From NCBI GenBank assembly GCA_041394265.1, contig JAWKIO010000005.1, forward strand, positions 434,001-498,000: DNA of 64,000 nucleotides, in the 5' to 3' direction. A model generated the notes under the pieces. That model was not told the DNA's origin. It was given only the letters and a program-made list of their open reading frames with translations, and searched no databases. Numbering within the stretch: the stretch's first letter is position 1; every line of letters begins with the position of its first letter. Shown one piece after another: positions 16,650 to 26,259 of this stretch. Source of the stretch: Acidimicrobiales bacterium (GTDB taxonomy: Bacteria > Actinomycetota > Acidimicrobiia > Acidimicrobiales > SZUA-35). The position numbers and the translations under genes were made by a program.

Positions 16650-18166
16650 CGGCTCGGCTCCTCGGTCGCCCAGTAGGGATCTCGCAACTTGTGCTTCTTC
16701 AGCTTCCCGCTCGCTTCGCGTGGCAAGGCGTCGACGACGTCGACCGACTTCGGCACCTTGAACGACGCCAACTGCGATCGAGCGAAGGTGAGCAGGTCGT
16801 CGACGTCGAGTTCGACACCTTGGGCCGGCTCGACGACGGCTTTCACCTCCTGCCCCATGTCGGGGTGCGGGATGCCGAACACGGCGACGTCGGCGACACC
16901 GGGATGCTGGCTCAGCACGGCTTCGACCTCGGCGGGGTAGATGTTCGAGCCTGCCACGAGGATCAGGTCGACCCGGCGATCGGCGAGATAGAGGTAGCCC
17001 TCGGCATCGAGCCATCCGACGTCGCCGACGGTGAACCTTCCGTCAGGCCGCACCATGGCCGCCGTCTTGTCGGGATCATCGTGGTACGACGGCGCGCCGT
17101 CGGTGCGGCGGGCATAGATCGTCCCGACCTCGCCGGGCGGCAGATCGTCCCCGTCGTCATCGAGGATGGACAGCTCGAGCACGGCCGTGGCTCGCCCGAC
17201 CGTGCCCGGCCGCTCCAGCCACTCCGGCGCGGTGGCGATGACCGGGCCGACACCTTCACTCGACCCGTACAGCTCGGTGATGACCGGGCCGAACCACTCG
17301 ATCATCGCCTGCTTCACCCACTTCGGGCACGGCGCCGCGGTGTGGAGCACCCATCGAAGCGACGAGACGTCGAAGCGATTGCGGATCGACTCCTCGAGCT
17401 TCAACAGTCGGATGAACTGGGTCGGCACCATGGCGGTGCCGACCACTTGGCGCTCGGCGATGACGGCGAGGGTTCGCTCGGGATCCCACGCATCCAGGAT
17501 CGCCACCGGGCAGCCTCGGGCGAGCGCCGTGCGGAGCACCGCACCACCGAGTGCGTGGTACGCCGGGGTGCACAACAGCATCTGCTGACCCCGGGGCATC
17601 CCGGTGAGCGTTCCCCAGCGGCTGTAGGTCTCGGCCAGCGATGACGCACGCCCCGCCTGGTCCGAGCGGATCACGCCTTTCGAGCGACCGGTGGTGCCCC
17701 CGGTGTACTGGAGCGGCGAACCGAGCGGGCCGTCCTCTAGCGGGTCGCTCGATTGGCGCATGAGCCACGCCTCATAGTCGTCACCGAGTACGAGGATCTG
17801 GTCGAGACCGACGATGGCCGCTGCTGCCCGGCCGACGTCGGCGAGCTCGTCGGCCACCACCAACAGCTTCGACCCCGAATCCTCGAGCAGTTCGGCGATC
17901 TCCCTCGCCGTCAGGTGCCAGTTGAGCGGCACGGAGCGAGCACCAGCCCTGCCGTTGCCGATGGAGAGCTCGGCCCATTCGAATCGATTGCGGGCCAACA
18001 GCGCCCAATGGTCGCCGGCGTCCACGCCCACTGAGCGCAATCCCTGTGCGAATCGGCGGGACCGCTCCTCGAGCTCAGCCCACGACAGCGTTCGGTCGTC
18101 GGTCCAGATCGCCTCGGCATCGGGCTCTGCGGTCGTCCTCGGCAGCACGTCGAAGGGCTGCAGCAT
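16646..18166 (-). CDS. AMP-forming acyl-CoA ligase
   Basis: A 506-residue ANL-superfamily enzyme that activates a carboxylic acid as acyl-AMP and then acyl-CoA. Motifs in order: YTGGTTGRSKGV (AMP-binding loop), ELYGSSEG, VGDVGWLDAEGYLYLADRRVDLI (hinge), and SGKLKKHKLRD carrying the catalytic lysine. It follows the dehydrogenase stop by two bases (TGACCATG) with an AAGGGA ribosome site. Substrate range (fatty, aromatic or steroid side-chain acid) is not readable from sequence. Confidence 0.92.
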   Translation of the reverse strand: MLQPFDVLPRTTAEPDAEAIWTDDRTLSWAELEERSRRFAQGLRSVGVDAGDHWALLARNRFEWAELSIGNGRAGARSVPLNWHLTAREIAELLEDSGSKLLVVADELADVGRAAAAIVGLDQILVLGDDYEAWLMRQSSDPLEDGPLGSPLQYTGGTTGRSKGVIRSDQAGRASSLAETYSRWGTLTGMPRGQQMLLCTPAYHALGGAVLRTALARGCPVAILDAWDPERTLAVIAERQVVGTAMVPTQFIRLLKLEESIRNRFDVSSLRWVLHTAAPCPKWVKQAMIEWFGPVITELYGSSEGVGPVIATAPEWLERPGTVGRATAVLELSILDDDGDDLPPGEVGTIYARRTDGAPSYHDDPDKTAAMVRPDGRFTVGDVGWLDAEGYLYLADRRVDLILVAGSNIYPAEVEAVLSQHPGVADVAVFGIPHPDMGQEVKAVVEPAQGVELDVDDLLTFARSQLASFKVPKSVDVVDALPREASGKLKKHKLRDPYWATEEPSR

Positions 18167-18168
18167 GG

Positions 18169-19404
18169 TCAGATTCCCTTCAGCATCTCGTTGAAGGGCA
18201 CGTTCTTGTCGACCTGAGGTTCTCGCGGCAGCCCCAGCACCCGCTCGCCCAGGGTGTTCTTCTGGATCTCGTCGGTGCCGCCACCCAGGCTCATTCCCCG
18301 GCAGTTGAGGAACTGGAAGGCGAAGAACTCGGCATCGGCGTCGCCGTCGACCCAGGCTGGCGACGCCGGGAACTCGATACGGGCGGCGAAGTCGGCCGCC
18401 GCCCGGCCCTGGATGGTTCGCCACAGCTTGCCGATGGACGGGCTGACGGCCACTGCCGGATCGTTGTTGCGTTCTCGCAGGAAGCCCACGATCTGTTCGT
18501 TGATCCAGAGTTGGGTGAGTTCCTGACGCACCAGAGGGTCGGCGAGTCGGCCGCGTTGGCGAGCCAGGTCGATGAGTTGGACGACCGGAATCGGGACCCG
18601 TGACCACAGTCGCTCCATTCCGGCGTTGCTCATCGACGCCACGCCGGTCTGCACCCGCTCGTGGGCCAGGAGCGCAACACCCATCCGCCAGCCATCGTTG
18701 ATCTCACCCACCACCCAATCCGCCGGGACCCGCGCCTCGTCGAAGAAGACCTCGTTGAATTCGGCGTGGCCGGTCATCTGGCGTAGCGGACGAACCGTGA
18801 CGCCGTCCTGACGCATCGGCATGATGAGCATCGAGATGCCACGGTGCTTGGGAGCGGTGGGATCGGTGCGGACGAGCATGATGGCGATGTCGGCGTTCTG
18901 GGCGCCGGAGGTCCACACCTTCTGACCGGTGACGACCCATTCATCGCCGTCGCGGATCGCCTTGGTCGACAGCGACGCCAGGTCGGACCCGGCACCCGGC
19001 TCGGAGTAGAGCTGGCACCAAATCTCGTCGCCTCGCAGACCGGGGGCCAGGAACCGTCGCTTCACCTCGTCGGTGCCGTGGTCTCGTAGCACCGGCAGCG
19101 CCATGCCCGTGCCGATCCCGAAGACCGAGTGCTCCGTCGGCACCCGCCCTTCGCTCTCCTCGGCGAAGATCGACTGCTGCTCCGGCGTCGCTCCCTGCCC
19201 GCCGAACTCCTTCGGGTAGTCGAGCCCGGCGAGCCCGGCGTCGAACAACGCCGCCCGATACGCCTTGCCCCGGGCGACGTCGCCGCTGACACCGTCGAGG
19301 ACCGCCGGCACGGTGGTGTCGAAGAACGAGCGCACCGCCTGGCGGAAGGCCGCAGGGTCGCTGATCTCGGTCGCTGGCGTCTGGGTCGCTGCTGAGTCGC
19401 TCAC
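18169..19404 (-). CDS. Acyl-CoA dehydrogenase (FadE-like)
   Basis: A 411-residue flavoenzyme. Signature segments are QLYSEPGAGSDLASL, WVVTGQKVWTSGAQ, AEFNEVFFDEARVP and the C-terminal CRGMSLGGGTDEIQKNTLGERVLGLPRE. These are typical of actinobacterial FadE proteins acting on cholesterol- or long-chain acyl-CoAs. First gene of the operon that continues with a ligase and a hydratase. The GTG start has TAGCGT six bases upstream and TTGAAG seventeen bases further up, giving a well-formed leaderless promoter. Confidence 0.92.
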   Translation of the reverse strand: MSDSAATQTPATEISDPAAFRQAVRSFFDTTVPAVLDGVSGDVARGKAYRAALFDAGLAGLDYPKEFGGQGATPEQQSIFAEESEGRVPTEHSVFGIGTGMALPVLRDHGTDEVKRRFLAPGLRGDEIWCQLYSEPGAGSDLASLSTKAIRDGDEWVVTGQKVWTSGAQNADIAIMLVRTDPTAPKHRGISMLIMPMRQDGVTVRPLRQMTGHAEFNEVFFDEARVPADWVVGEINDGWRMGVALLAHERVQTGVASMSNAGMERLWSRVPIPVVQLIDLARQRGRLADPLVRQELTQLWINEQIVGFLRERNNDPAVAVSPSIGKLWRTIQGRAAADFAARIEFPASPAWVDGDADAEFFAFQFLNCRGMSLGGGTDEIQKNTLGERVLGLPREPQVDKNVPFNEMLKGI

Positions 19405-19410
19405 AACCGC

Positions 19411-19439
19411 ACGCTACGGGTTGTGAAACGGGTCTTCAA
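19411..19439 (-). promoter_or_regulatory. Leaderless promoter of the acyl-CoA dehydrogenase operon
   Basis: On the minus strand TTGAAG (19434-19439) is followed after 17 bases by TAGCGT (19411-19416). The GTG start comes six bases later, exactly where transcription should begin. Both hexamers are near consensus. Confidence 0.6.
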
Positions 19440-19493
19440 ATCACCCGGATCGAGCCCTGCCGGCCATGCACCGGCACCGGCACCGGCACCGAG

Positions 19494-22400
19494 TCATGCT
19501 TCGACGGGGAACATCGTCTCCAGGAAGGTCACCAGATCGGTGGCGGTGTCGTTCTTGCGCATCAGGCCGACCTGCAGCTGACCGCCATCGGTGCCGTACT
19601 CGTTCGGCTTCCAGGTGCCCTTGGGGAAGAGCCGCTTGAAGCGGACTTCCTGCGACGCCTTGAGTCGGACCGGACCGAGCTTGGCGATCCACTCGGGCGC
19701 GCCGAAGCCGGGCCCCTTGACGACGACGACATCACGCGCCCCGACCCGCAGGCAGGCGGCGCGGAGGTTGGCCACGTCGAGCAGCCGCTCGGCGGGCAGC
19801 GGGATGGGGCCATACCGGTCTTCCCATTCCGCGCGGATGTCATCGACCTCGGTCTCGGCGCCGACGGCGGCCAGCTTGCGATACGCCTCGAGCCGCTGGG
19901 CTTCGTTGGCGACGTACTCGTTCGGCAGGTGGGCATCGATCGGCAGATCGAGCTTGATCTCGACCGGGCCCTGCACCGGGTTTCCGTTCAGCTCAGCGAC
20001 GGCTTCGGTGACCAGCTGGCAGTACAGGTCGTACCCGACTGCGGCGATATGGCCGGACTGGCCGCTGCCGAGCAGGTTGCCCGCGCCTCGAATCTCGAGA
20101 TCGCGCATCGCAATCTTGAAGCCGGAGCCGAGCTCGGTCGCCTCACCGATCGTCTTCAACCGTTCGTAGGCCTCCTCGGACAGCGACGCATCTCGCCGGG
20201 TGAAGAGGTAGGCGTACGCCCGCTGGCCCGACCGACCGACGCGGCCTCGAAGCTGGTGCAGCTGGCCGAGACCGAGCAGCTCGGCCCGATCGACCACCAG
20301 TGTGTTGACGGTCGGCATGTCGATGCCGGACTCGATGATGGTGGTGCAGACCAGGACGTCGTAGTGGTTCTCCCAGAAGTCGTAGACGACTTTCTCGAGT
20401 GTTCCCTCGTCCATCTGTCCGTGGGCCACGGCCACCCGAGCCTCGGGCACCAGATTGCGAATGTCGTTCGCCACCTTCTCGATGCTCTGCACTCGGTTGT
20501 GGACGTAGAACACCTGGCCGTCACGGAGAAGCTCGCGCCGGATCGCCTCGGTGACCGCACGCTCGTCTTCCTCGCCGACGTAGGTGAGGATCGGTTGGCG
20601 ATCGGCCGGGGGCGTGTTGAGCAGTGAGAGGTCGCGGATGCCAGTGAGGCTCATCTCGAGCGTTCGAGGGATCGGGGTGGCCGACAACGTGAGCACATCG
20701 ACGTCGGTCTTGAGCTGCTTGATGGACTCCTTGTGGTTCACGCCGAAGCGCTGTTCCTCATCGACGATCAGAAGCCCGAGCTTGGGCATCTTCAGCTCTG
20801 ACGACAGCATGCGATGGGTGCCGATGAGCACGTCGACCTCGCCGGCAGCGGTGGCGGCCATGACCTCCTTGGCCTGCTTGTTGGTGAGGAATCGGCTGAG
20901 CACCTCGACCCGGACCGGGTACGGCGCATAGCGCTCGGTGAAGGTCTGGAAGTGCTGCTGTGCAAGCAACGTGGTCGGCACGAGCACCGCTACCTGGTGC
21001 CCGGACTGCACGGCCTTGAACGCGGCGTGGATGGCGATCTCGGTCTTGCCGAAGCCGACGTCACCGACGACCAGGCGGTCCATGGGAACCGGCCGCTCCA
21101 TGTCGGCCTTGACATCGGCGATGGCGGCGGCCTGGTCCGGGGTCAGCTCGTAGGGGAACGCCTCGGCCAGCTCGGCCTGCCACGGGGTGTCGGGCTGGCT
21201 CACGATGCCGTCGGCCGCCATCCGGCGCTGGTAGAGCACCACCAGCTCCTGGGCGATCTCGGCAACCTCGGACCGAACCTTGGCCTTCGACTTCGCGAAG
21301 TCGCTGCCACCCAACTTGTGCAGCGACGGCGAATCACCGCCGGTGTAGTGACGGATCAGATCGATCTGATCGCTGGGCACGTAGAGCTTGTCGTCGCCGC
21401 GGTACTCGAGCAGCAGGTAGTCACGCTCGTGCCCACCGATGGCCCGCTTGACCATGCCGGCGAACCGACCGACCCCGTGCTGGTGGTGAACGACGTAGTC
21501 GCCGGGGGTCAGGTCGTCGAAGAAGCCATCCGTCTGGCGCTTCTTGGGTCGAGCTTTGCGGTGCGCTCGACGGCGTCCGGTGAGTTCGTTCTCGGTGATG
21601 ACACCGAGGCCGACGGACGGCAGGAAGAACCCTCGTTCGAGCGACGCAATCACCAGATGGCCGCCGGGACCGAGTGGCGTGGATCGGGGACGCTCGTCGG
21701 TCGTGGCGTGACGCTTCGGATGCAACCCCCAACCGCCGAGGAGGTCGACGAGCCGATCAGCCGAACCGGCGCCGTCGGCGGTCATGATCACACTGGCACC
21801 GTCGCTCAGCACCTTGTGCAGTCGACCGGCAAGGGCGTCGCCGGGTGCGTCCCACCCCGATGCCTCGAGCACCGCCACCTCGGGGCTCTCGGGGATGGCG
21901 GTCACGGTGATGACCGGCGCGGCCGTCTTGGCCAGGATCCGATCGAAGTCGAGATGGAGGCGAAGAAAGTCGTGGTGCTCATCGGCATCGAGAGCGCCCC
22001 AGGTCCGAGCGAGCGAGTCGGCGAGGTCGGCCTCTTCTGCGAGCAGGTCCGCACCTCGATCACGCATGCGACGAGGCTCGACGAGCGCCACCATCGCATC
22101 ACCGTCGAGGAGATCGGGGAGCACCCGGTCGTCGTCGGTGAGCCACGGCAACCACGATTCCATGCCGTCGAAGACGAGGCCCTGGGACAGGCGCTCCCAC
22201 TGCTCGCGGCCCCACGGCTCCGACGAGATCAGCTCCTCGGCCCGAGCGCGAACCTCGTCGGTCAGGAGCAGTTCGCGGCACGGGAAGATCTCGACCCGCT
22301 CGAGATCGTCGGTGGAACGCTGGTCGGCAACGGTGAACCGGCTGAGGCGCTCGACCTCGTCGCCCCACAGGTCGACACGAACGGGACCGTCGGCGGTCGA

Positions 22401-22949
22401 GGGGAAGACGTCGACGATCGAGCCGCGAATCGCGACCTCGCCTCGGTGTTCCACCTGGGCCTCGCGTCGATAGCCGGCGCCGACCAACTGCTCGACCAGG
22501 TCCTGCGGATCGAGCTGCATGCCCGGCGCGATGACGACCGGCTCGACCTCGTCGACGTGCGGTGACAGCCGCTGCACCAGTGCGCGCACCGGAGCGACGA
22601 CGATCCGTGGGCTGCGCTCGGGATGGCGGAGGTACCACAGTGTGCGGAGCCGGTGGCCCATCGCCTCGATCGACGGGCTCACCCGCTCGAACGGAAGCGT
22701 CTCCCAGGCCGGGAAGTACAGAACGTCGGTGGCACCGACGAACGCCCGGAGGTCGTTGACCAGGCGGTCGGCATCGGCCGAGGTGGGCACGGCGACGACC
22801 AACGGACGCCGCTCGGAGCCGACTGCGATCGCCGCCAGCGCGATGGCGCGAGCGGGGTCGGGGACGGCCAGCACCGTGGAAGCGCGTCCGATGATCCGGT
22901 TGATCGCTGGATCGTCGGCGACCAGACGTGGCAGTGCGGCGAAGCTCAC
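19494..22949 (-). CDS. mfd: Transcription-repair coupling factor Mfd
   Basis: A complete Mfd of 1151 residues. It displaces RNA polymerase stalled at DNA lesions and recruits UvrA. Regions in order: UvrB-homology domain; the CarD/RID polymerase-binding domain (TPGDYVVHHQHGVGRFAGM); the RecG-like translocase with GDVGFGKTEIAIHA (Walker A), DEEQRFGV (Walker B), SATPIPRTLEMSL and the TRG-region RGRVGRSGQRAYAYL; and the C-terminal UvrA-masking domain. It is transcribed alone from a leaderless promoter (TAGCAT six bases before GTG). Confidence 0.97.
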   Translation of the reverse strand: MSFAALPRLVADDPAINRIIGRASTVLAVPDPARAIALAAIAVGSERRPLVVAVPTSADADRLVNDLRAFVGATDVLYFPAWETLPFERVSPSIEAMGHRLRTLWYLRHPERSPRIVVAPVRALVQRLSPHVDEVEPVVIAPGMQLDPQDLVEQLVGAGYRREAQVEHRGEVAIRGSIVDVFPSTADGPVRVDLWGDEVERLSRFTVADQRSTDDLERVEIFPCRELLLTDEVRARAEELISSEPWGREQWERLSQGLVFDGMESWLPWLTDDDRVLPDLLDGDAMVALVEPRRMRDRGADLLAEEADLADSLARTWGALDADEHHDFLRLHLDFDRILAKTAAPVITVTAIPESPEVAVLEASGWDAPGDALAGRLHKVLSDGASVIMTADGAGSADRLVDLLGGWGLHPKRHATTDERPRSTPLGPGGHLVIASLERGFFLPSVGLGVITENELTGRRRAHRKARPKKRQTDGFFDDLTPGDYVVHHQHGVGRFAGMVKRAIGGHERDYLLLEYRGDDKLYVPSDQIDLIRHYTGGDSPSLHKLGGSDFAKSKAKVRSEVAEIAQELVVLYQRRMAADGIVSQPDTPWQAELAEAFPYELTPDQAAAIADVKADMERPVPMDRLVVGDVGFGKTEIAIHAAFKAVQSGHQVAVLVPTTLLAQQHFQTFTERYAPYPVRVEVLSRFLTNKQAKEVMAATAAGEVDVLIGTHRMLSSELKMPKLGLLIVDEEQRFGVNHKESIKQLKTDVDVLTLSATPIPRTLEMSLTGIRDLSLLNTPPADRQPILTYVGEEDERAVTEAIRRELLRDGQVFYVHNRVQSIEKVANDIRNLVPEARVAVAHGQMDEGTLEKVVYDFWENHYDVLVCTTIIESGIDMPTVNTLVVDRAELLGLGQLHQLRGRVGRSGQRAYAYLFTRRDASLSEEAYERLKTIGEATELGSGFKIAMRDLEIRGAGNLLGSGQSGHIAAVGYDLYCQLVTEAVAELNGNPVQGPVEIKLDLPIDAHLPNEYVANEAQRLEAYRKLAAVGAETEVDDIRAEWEDRYGPIPLPAERLLDVANLRAACLRVGARDVVVVKGPGFGAPEWIAKLGPVRLKASQEVRFKRLFPKGTWKPNEYGTDGGQLQVGLMRKNDTATDLVTFLETMFPVEA

Positions 22950-22955
22950 CCCGTG

Positions 22956-22961
22956 ATGCTA
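22956..22961 (-). promoter_or_regulatory. -10 element of mfd
   Basis: TAGCAT on the minus strand, six bases before the GTG start, puts the predicted transcription start on the first base of the start codon. Confidence 0.55.
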
Positions 22962-22987
22962 CGGGCCACAGCCGCGGCTCCGAGCTG

Positions 22988-23500
22988 TCAGCGTTCCCCG
23001 CTCGCTGCGAAACCCCGACGTCGGCGACTGCCCCCGACGATCGACAGGACTCCTGCCACCAGGGCACCAATGGCGACACCGACGACATTCGCCTCGAGAT
23101 CGGCGAACTCGAGGTGCCGGCTCGCGGTGAAGAAGAACTGGGCGAGTTCGAACGACGCCGAGGCGGCGATCACTCCGCTGGCGATCTGCACGATCGACGC
23201 CCGGCGAGCGAACACGGCCGCGGCCAGCACCATGGCAATCGCCCACAGGCCGGCATGGCCGAGCTGCTCCCAGCTGAAGGGGAGATCGCCATGATCGATG
23301 ATGTCGATTCCGGTGCGCCTTTCGACCCTGCGCCCCACGAGGAGGCCTTTGCGGACTTCGTTCCGGGTCAGCCCCGGTGCACGATCGCTGAGCAGCAGCA
23401 GCGTGAGCGCGACCATGAACGGAATAGCCGCAAGCTTTGCGATCACCGCTGTGGCGTGACGACGCAGATACACATCCGAAACGGTACTCCGAGGAGCCAT
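22988..23500 (-). CDS. VanZ-family membrane protein
   Basis: A 170-residue protein with about four hydrophobic segments (AAIPFMVALTLLLL; LGHAGLWAIAMVLAAAVF; IVQIASGVIAASASFELAQFFF; NVVGVAIGALVAGVLSIVGG). The last part carries the VanZ-like pattern FELAQ-x6-R-x3-FADLEANVVGVAIG. VanZ domains are of unknown mechanism and are linked to glycopeptide tolerance in enterococci; here no resistance cluster surrounds it. The ATG at 23500 is chosen by hydropathy; a GTG at 23539 is also in frame and neither has a ribosome site. Confidence 0.72.
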   Translation of the reverse strand: MAPRSTVSDVYLRRHATAVIAKLAAIPFMVALTLLLLSDRAPGLTRNEVRKGLLVGRRVERRTGIDIIDHGDLPFSWEQLGHAGLWAIAMVLAAAVFARRASIVQIASGVIAASASFELAQFFFTASRHLEFADLEANVVGVAIGALVAGVLSIVGGSRRRRGFAASGER

Positions 23501-23593
23501 GCGGACAGCTTCGGCAACCCGGATCTCCACATGACCCACACATCCGCGCCCGCCGTCCGGCCTCCCTCGCCCTCGCTCGACGGCGTCCTCGGG

Positions 23594-24319
23594 TCAGCCG
23601 GTCTCCTCGACCGCCAAGCGCACGGCTTCGAGCTCATCGACGACGTCTTGGAGATCACGCTCGACACTGCCCAGCGATTCGGCGTCACCGCCGGTGACCG
23701 ACAGCTCGATCGAGCGGGTCACCAACTCGTCGAGGCGAGCATCGAGCAGCAACAACTGGGCTCGCGTGGACCCGATGGTGTCGTCCAAGCGGCGAGCGGT
23801 CGCAAGCTGCGATTGGAGCGCAGCGACGGCCTGGGCCCGTGCCGAACCCTCGGGCGGAACAGCGCCGGCCTGCAGCGACGCGAGCTCGCGCACGATGCGA
23901 TCGTGGTCGATGAGTTGGCGGGCCTCACTGAGCTGCTGGCCGCTCTGCGCCACACGATAGGAGTGGTCGACGAAGCGCTCGATGCGGGCACCGAGCACCT
24001 GCAACCGGTCGTGCACCGGGCCCGGGCGGGTGCGCTTCACCGCCAGCTCGAATCGCTTCTTGGCGGCAAGCGCCTCGTCGACGAAGTCCTGCCACGGTCC
24101 TGACACGGTCCGCCGGTCGATCCGCTCCTTCACCGGCCCGCGAGGGATGGCGACGGCGACTCGGGCACCCCACACACCGACCCCGATCAGCGCCGCGCCG
24201 ACCAGTGGCACGCCGGCGAGGATCCCGACAGCGGTGCCGACGCCGATGCCGACGATGCCCTCGGGGCTCATGATCGCCTCGGCGACCGGCTTGGTGAAGA
24301 AGCGATCTCGCAGGCTCAT
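23594..24319 (-). CDS. Membrane-anchored coiled-coil protein, third gene of the SBP-VWA operon
   Basis: Not recognised as a named family. It has 241 residues. Residues ~20-52 form a Gly/Val/Ala-rich hydrophobic hairpin (GIVGIGVGTAVGILAGVPLVGAALIGVGVWGA), and the rest is highly helical and charged with coiled-coil character (AALQSQLATARRLDDTIGSTRAQ). It starts four bases after the stop of the VWA lipoprotein, so the two should be made together. The layout (two membrane helices, then a long helix) recalls XpaC-like partners of TelA proteins, but no sequence match is claimed. Confidence 0.65.
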   Translation of the reverse strand: MSLRDRFFTKPVAEAIMSPEGIVGIGVGTAVGILAGVPLVGAALIGVGVWGARVAVAIPRGPVKERIDRRTVSGPWQDFVDEALAAKKRFELAVKRTRPGPVHDRLQVLGARIERFVDHSYRVAQSGQQLSEARQLIDHDRIVRELASLQAGAVPPEGSARAQAVAALQSQLATARRLDDTIGSTRAQLLLLDARLDELVTRSIELSVTGGDAESLGSVERDLQDVVDELEAVRLAVEETG

Positions 24320-24323
24320 GGTG

Positions 24324-26150
24324 CTAGAAGTTCGAGATCACTTCGGCGAACACCTTGTTGATCGAACGAGGGTCGCTGGCGTCATAGACGGCTGACGAGG
24401 CGGCGTCGGCTATTGCCTGCAGCACGTCGAAGCTCGCACCCTCGCCATAGGCGATCGGGAACACCCGGACGGGGCGACTGCCCTGCCCCTCGCTCCCCCG
24501 TGACAGCGTCGCCAGGAGGTTGTTCAGCTGATCGGTGTCGTCCGAGGCCTGGATGTCCTGGTTCGCCCCATCGGACAACACGACGATGGCGTTGATGCGA
24601 TCGGGGTCGTAGCCGTCGAGCGCGGTCTCGTAGGTCTGCTGGACCGCCTCATAGAGCGGCGTGCCATTCTGGGGGAACAGGCCGCCCAGCCGCTGTTCGA
24701 TGGCCGCGGCGTTGTCGGCGAAACGACCGGATGGAACGATCTCGGTGATCATCGGTTCGCCGTTCGCACCATCGTCGGTGAAGGTCACCAGCGAGACTTC
24801 GTCATCGGCTGCGAACTCGCCGAGCGAGCTGAGGATGGCTTCCTTGGCCAGCTCCAGTTTGGTCATGCCGTTGCCACCACCATCACCCATCGACCCGGAC
24901 ACGTCGAGCAGCAGCGTGACCCGAGCGCCCTTGCGCTGGGACTGCCACAGGTCGAGCAGTTGGGTCATCACCTGTGGGTCGGGAACCTCCAGCAGATCCC
25001 GAGGCTGGGCCGGGTCGACCCCGAACTCGGGTGAGACCGGCGACTCGAGCGCGACCCTCGGGTTGCCGGGACGGAACCCGAACTCGAGCACCTTCTGTTG
25101 GTTTTCCTCGAGCTGGACGAAGTCGATGAACGCCCTTGCGCCCTCGGCCTGCTCCGGCGTCACCCAGTCCTCCTGCACCACGAACAGCGGGTTGTCAGAG
25201 TAGAGGGTGCCCTCCTCGGGATAGATCGCCACGAGTGGCACCTTCGGCGGCCGAGGCTCCTCGCCCGGGTCGAGGCGACCGTCGGGATTCCCCGAGTTGT
25301 AGTCGATCACCGACTTCTCCTCGACGGCAGCCGCCGCGACGTAGCCGAGTGCTGCACCCCGCTGATCGGCCTTGTACCAGTTGTTCATGAACGTGAGCGT
25401 GGTGTCGCCGTAGTGGACGACGGCCGACTCGACGCCTTCGCCGAAGGCTCGCACGTCGGCCCGGCCCAGGTCTTCGGTGCTGAGGTTCTCGGTCTTGCCG
25501 GCCGCCGCGTAGGTCTGGGCGATGAGGGCCGAGAGACCGCTGGTGGAGAAGTTCGGGTTGGTCTTGCCGAGTCGGAACTCGCCCCACTCGGGATGGCCGT
25601 AGGCCGCCCACCCTTGATCATCGGTCGCCAGGGCGAGGATGTCGGACCAACCGATGGGTTCGTCGGGCCAACCGCGCGCGGTGGCCATCGGTTCGGGCAT
25701 GGCGATCACGAGCGGGGTCACCATGAACGGGGTGCCGTCGCCGACGACGGGGGCAGCGCCGGCGTCGTCGCGGAGTTGGTTCACCACCGACCCCCAGGCG
25801 CTCGATGCCGGCGACCAGATCACGGGGCGAGGGCCGTCGGCCAGCTCGTCCCACCCTTCGACGAGCAGCTGGGCGCCGAGACCCGAGGCCTTGGATTGCA
25901 CCTCGACGTAGATGCAGGTGCCGTCGGCGAGCTCGGCATCGGAGTCGTTGAACTCGGTGGCGAGGTCGGTCATCAGCCGGATCTTCTCCGACGACACCGA
26001 GGTGTAGACCGCAGCACAGTCGCCGGGCCCGTCGGCGTTGCCGCCCCCACCGGAGCATGCGGCGGCGGCCAGGGCCACCGCCAGCAGGGCCGCACCTGGG
26101 GCACCCCGTCGCTGGCGTCGGGTCTTGCTCGTCAGCTGTGTCTCTGTCAC
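24324..26150 (-). CDS. Lipoprotein fusing a solute-binding domain to a VWA domain
   Basis: A 608-residue extracytoplasmic lipoprotein. The signal sequence ends at Cys32 (LAAAACSGG). Residues ~45-400 form a type 2 solute-binding fold (VYTSVSSEKIRLMTDLATEFN, PRPVIWSPASSAWG). Residues ~410-600 are a von Willebrand A domain with a complete MIDAS: Asp416-Ser418-Ser420 (DVSGSMG), Thr497 (NGTPLY) and Asp527 (LSDGAN). This predicts Mg2+-dependent binding to a protein partner. The GTG start has AGGGAG just upstream. It sits between a membrane-anchored binding-protein-like gene and a coiled-coil membrane protein, with no ABC transporter nearby, so a sensing or envelope-scaffold role seems more likely than uptake. 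Confidence 0.85.
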   Translation of the reverse strand: MTETQLTSKTRRQRRGAPGAALLAVALAAAACSGGGGNADGPGDCAAVYTSVSSEKIRLMTDLATEFNDSDAELADGTCIYVEVQSKASGLGAQLLVEGWDELADGPRPVIWSPASSAWGSVVNQLRDDAGAAPVVGDGTPFMVTPLVIAMPEPMATARGWPDEPIGWSDILALATDDQGWAAYGHPEWGEFRLGKTNPNFSTSGLSALIAQTYAAAGKTENLSTEDLGRADVRAFGEGVESAVVHYGDTTLTFMNNWYKADQRGAALGYVAAAAVEEKSVIDYNSGNPDGRLDPGEEPRPPKVPLVAIYPEEGTLYSDNPLFVVQEDWVTPEQAEGARAFIDFVQLEENQQKVLEFGFRPGNPRVALESPVSPEFGVDPAQPRDLLEVPDPQVMTQLLDLWQSQRKGARVTLLLDVSGSMGDGGGNGMTKLELAKEAILSSLGEFAADDEVSLVTFTDDGANGEPMITEIVPSGRFADNAAAIEQRLGGLFPQNGTPLYEAVQQTYETALDGYDPDRINAIVVLSDGANQDIQASDDTDQLNNLLATLSRGSEGQGSRPVRVFPIAYGEGASFDVLQAIADAASSAVYDASDPRSINKVFAEVISNF

Positions 26151-26183
26151 GAATGCTCCCTCATGTTCGCCCGGCGTTGCCGC

Positions 26184-26218
26184 GTGGACCAGCGTCGCTG
26201 GGTGGACCAGCGTTGCTG
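26184..26218. repeat. 18-base-period direct repeat between SBP-like genes
   Basis: GTGGACCAGCGTCGCTG (26184) is repeated as GTGGACCAGCGTTGCTG (26202). The repeat lies in the 109-base gap separating the first and second genes of the minus-strand operon. No hairpin or promoter is obvious there. Confidence 0.5.
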
Positions 26219-26259
26219 CGTGTGTCTGTCAACGTCGAGACGTCGGCCGGCGGTTCCCC

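Noticed and set aside
22988..23500. Glycopeptide resistance gene
   Set aside because: Only a VanZ-like domain is present; no vanHAX or regulator is nearby, and such domains are widespread without a resistance role.
23594..24319. TelA or XpaC toxic-anion-resistance protein
   Set aside because: Only the general layout (membrane hairpin plus coiled coil) is similar; no family motif was recognised and no TelA gene is adjacent.
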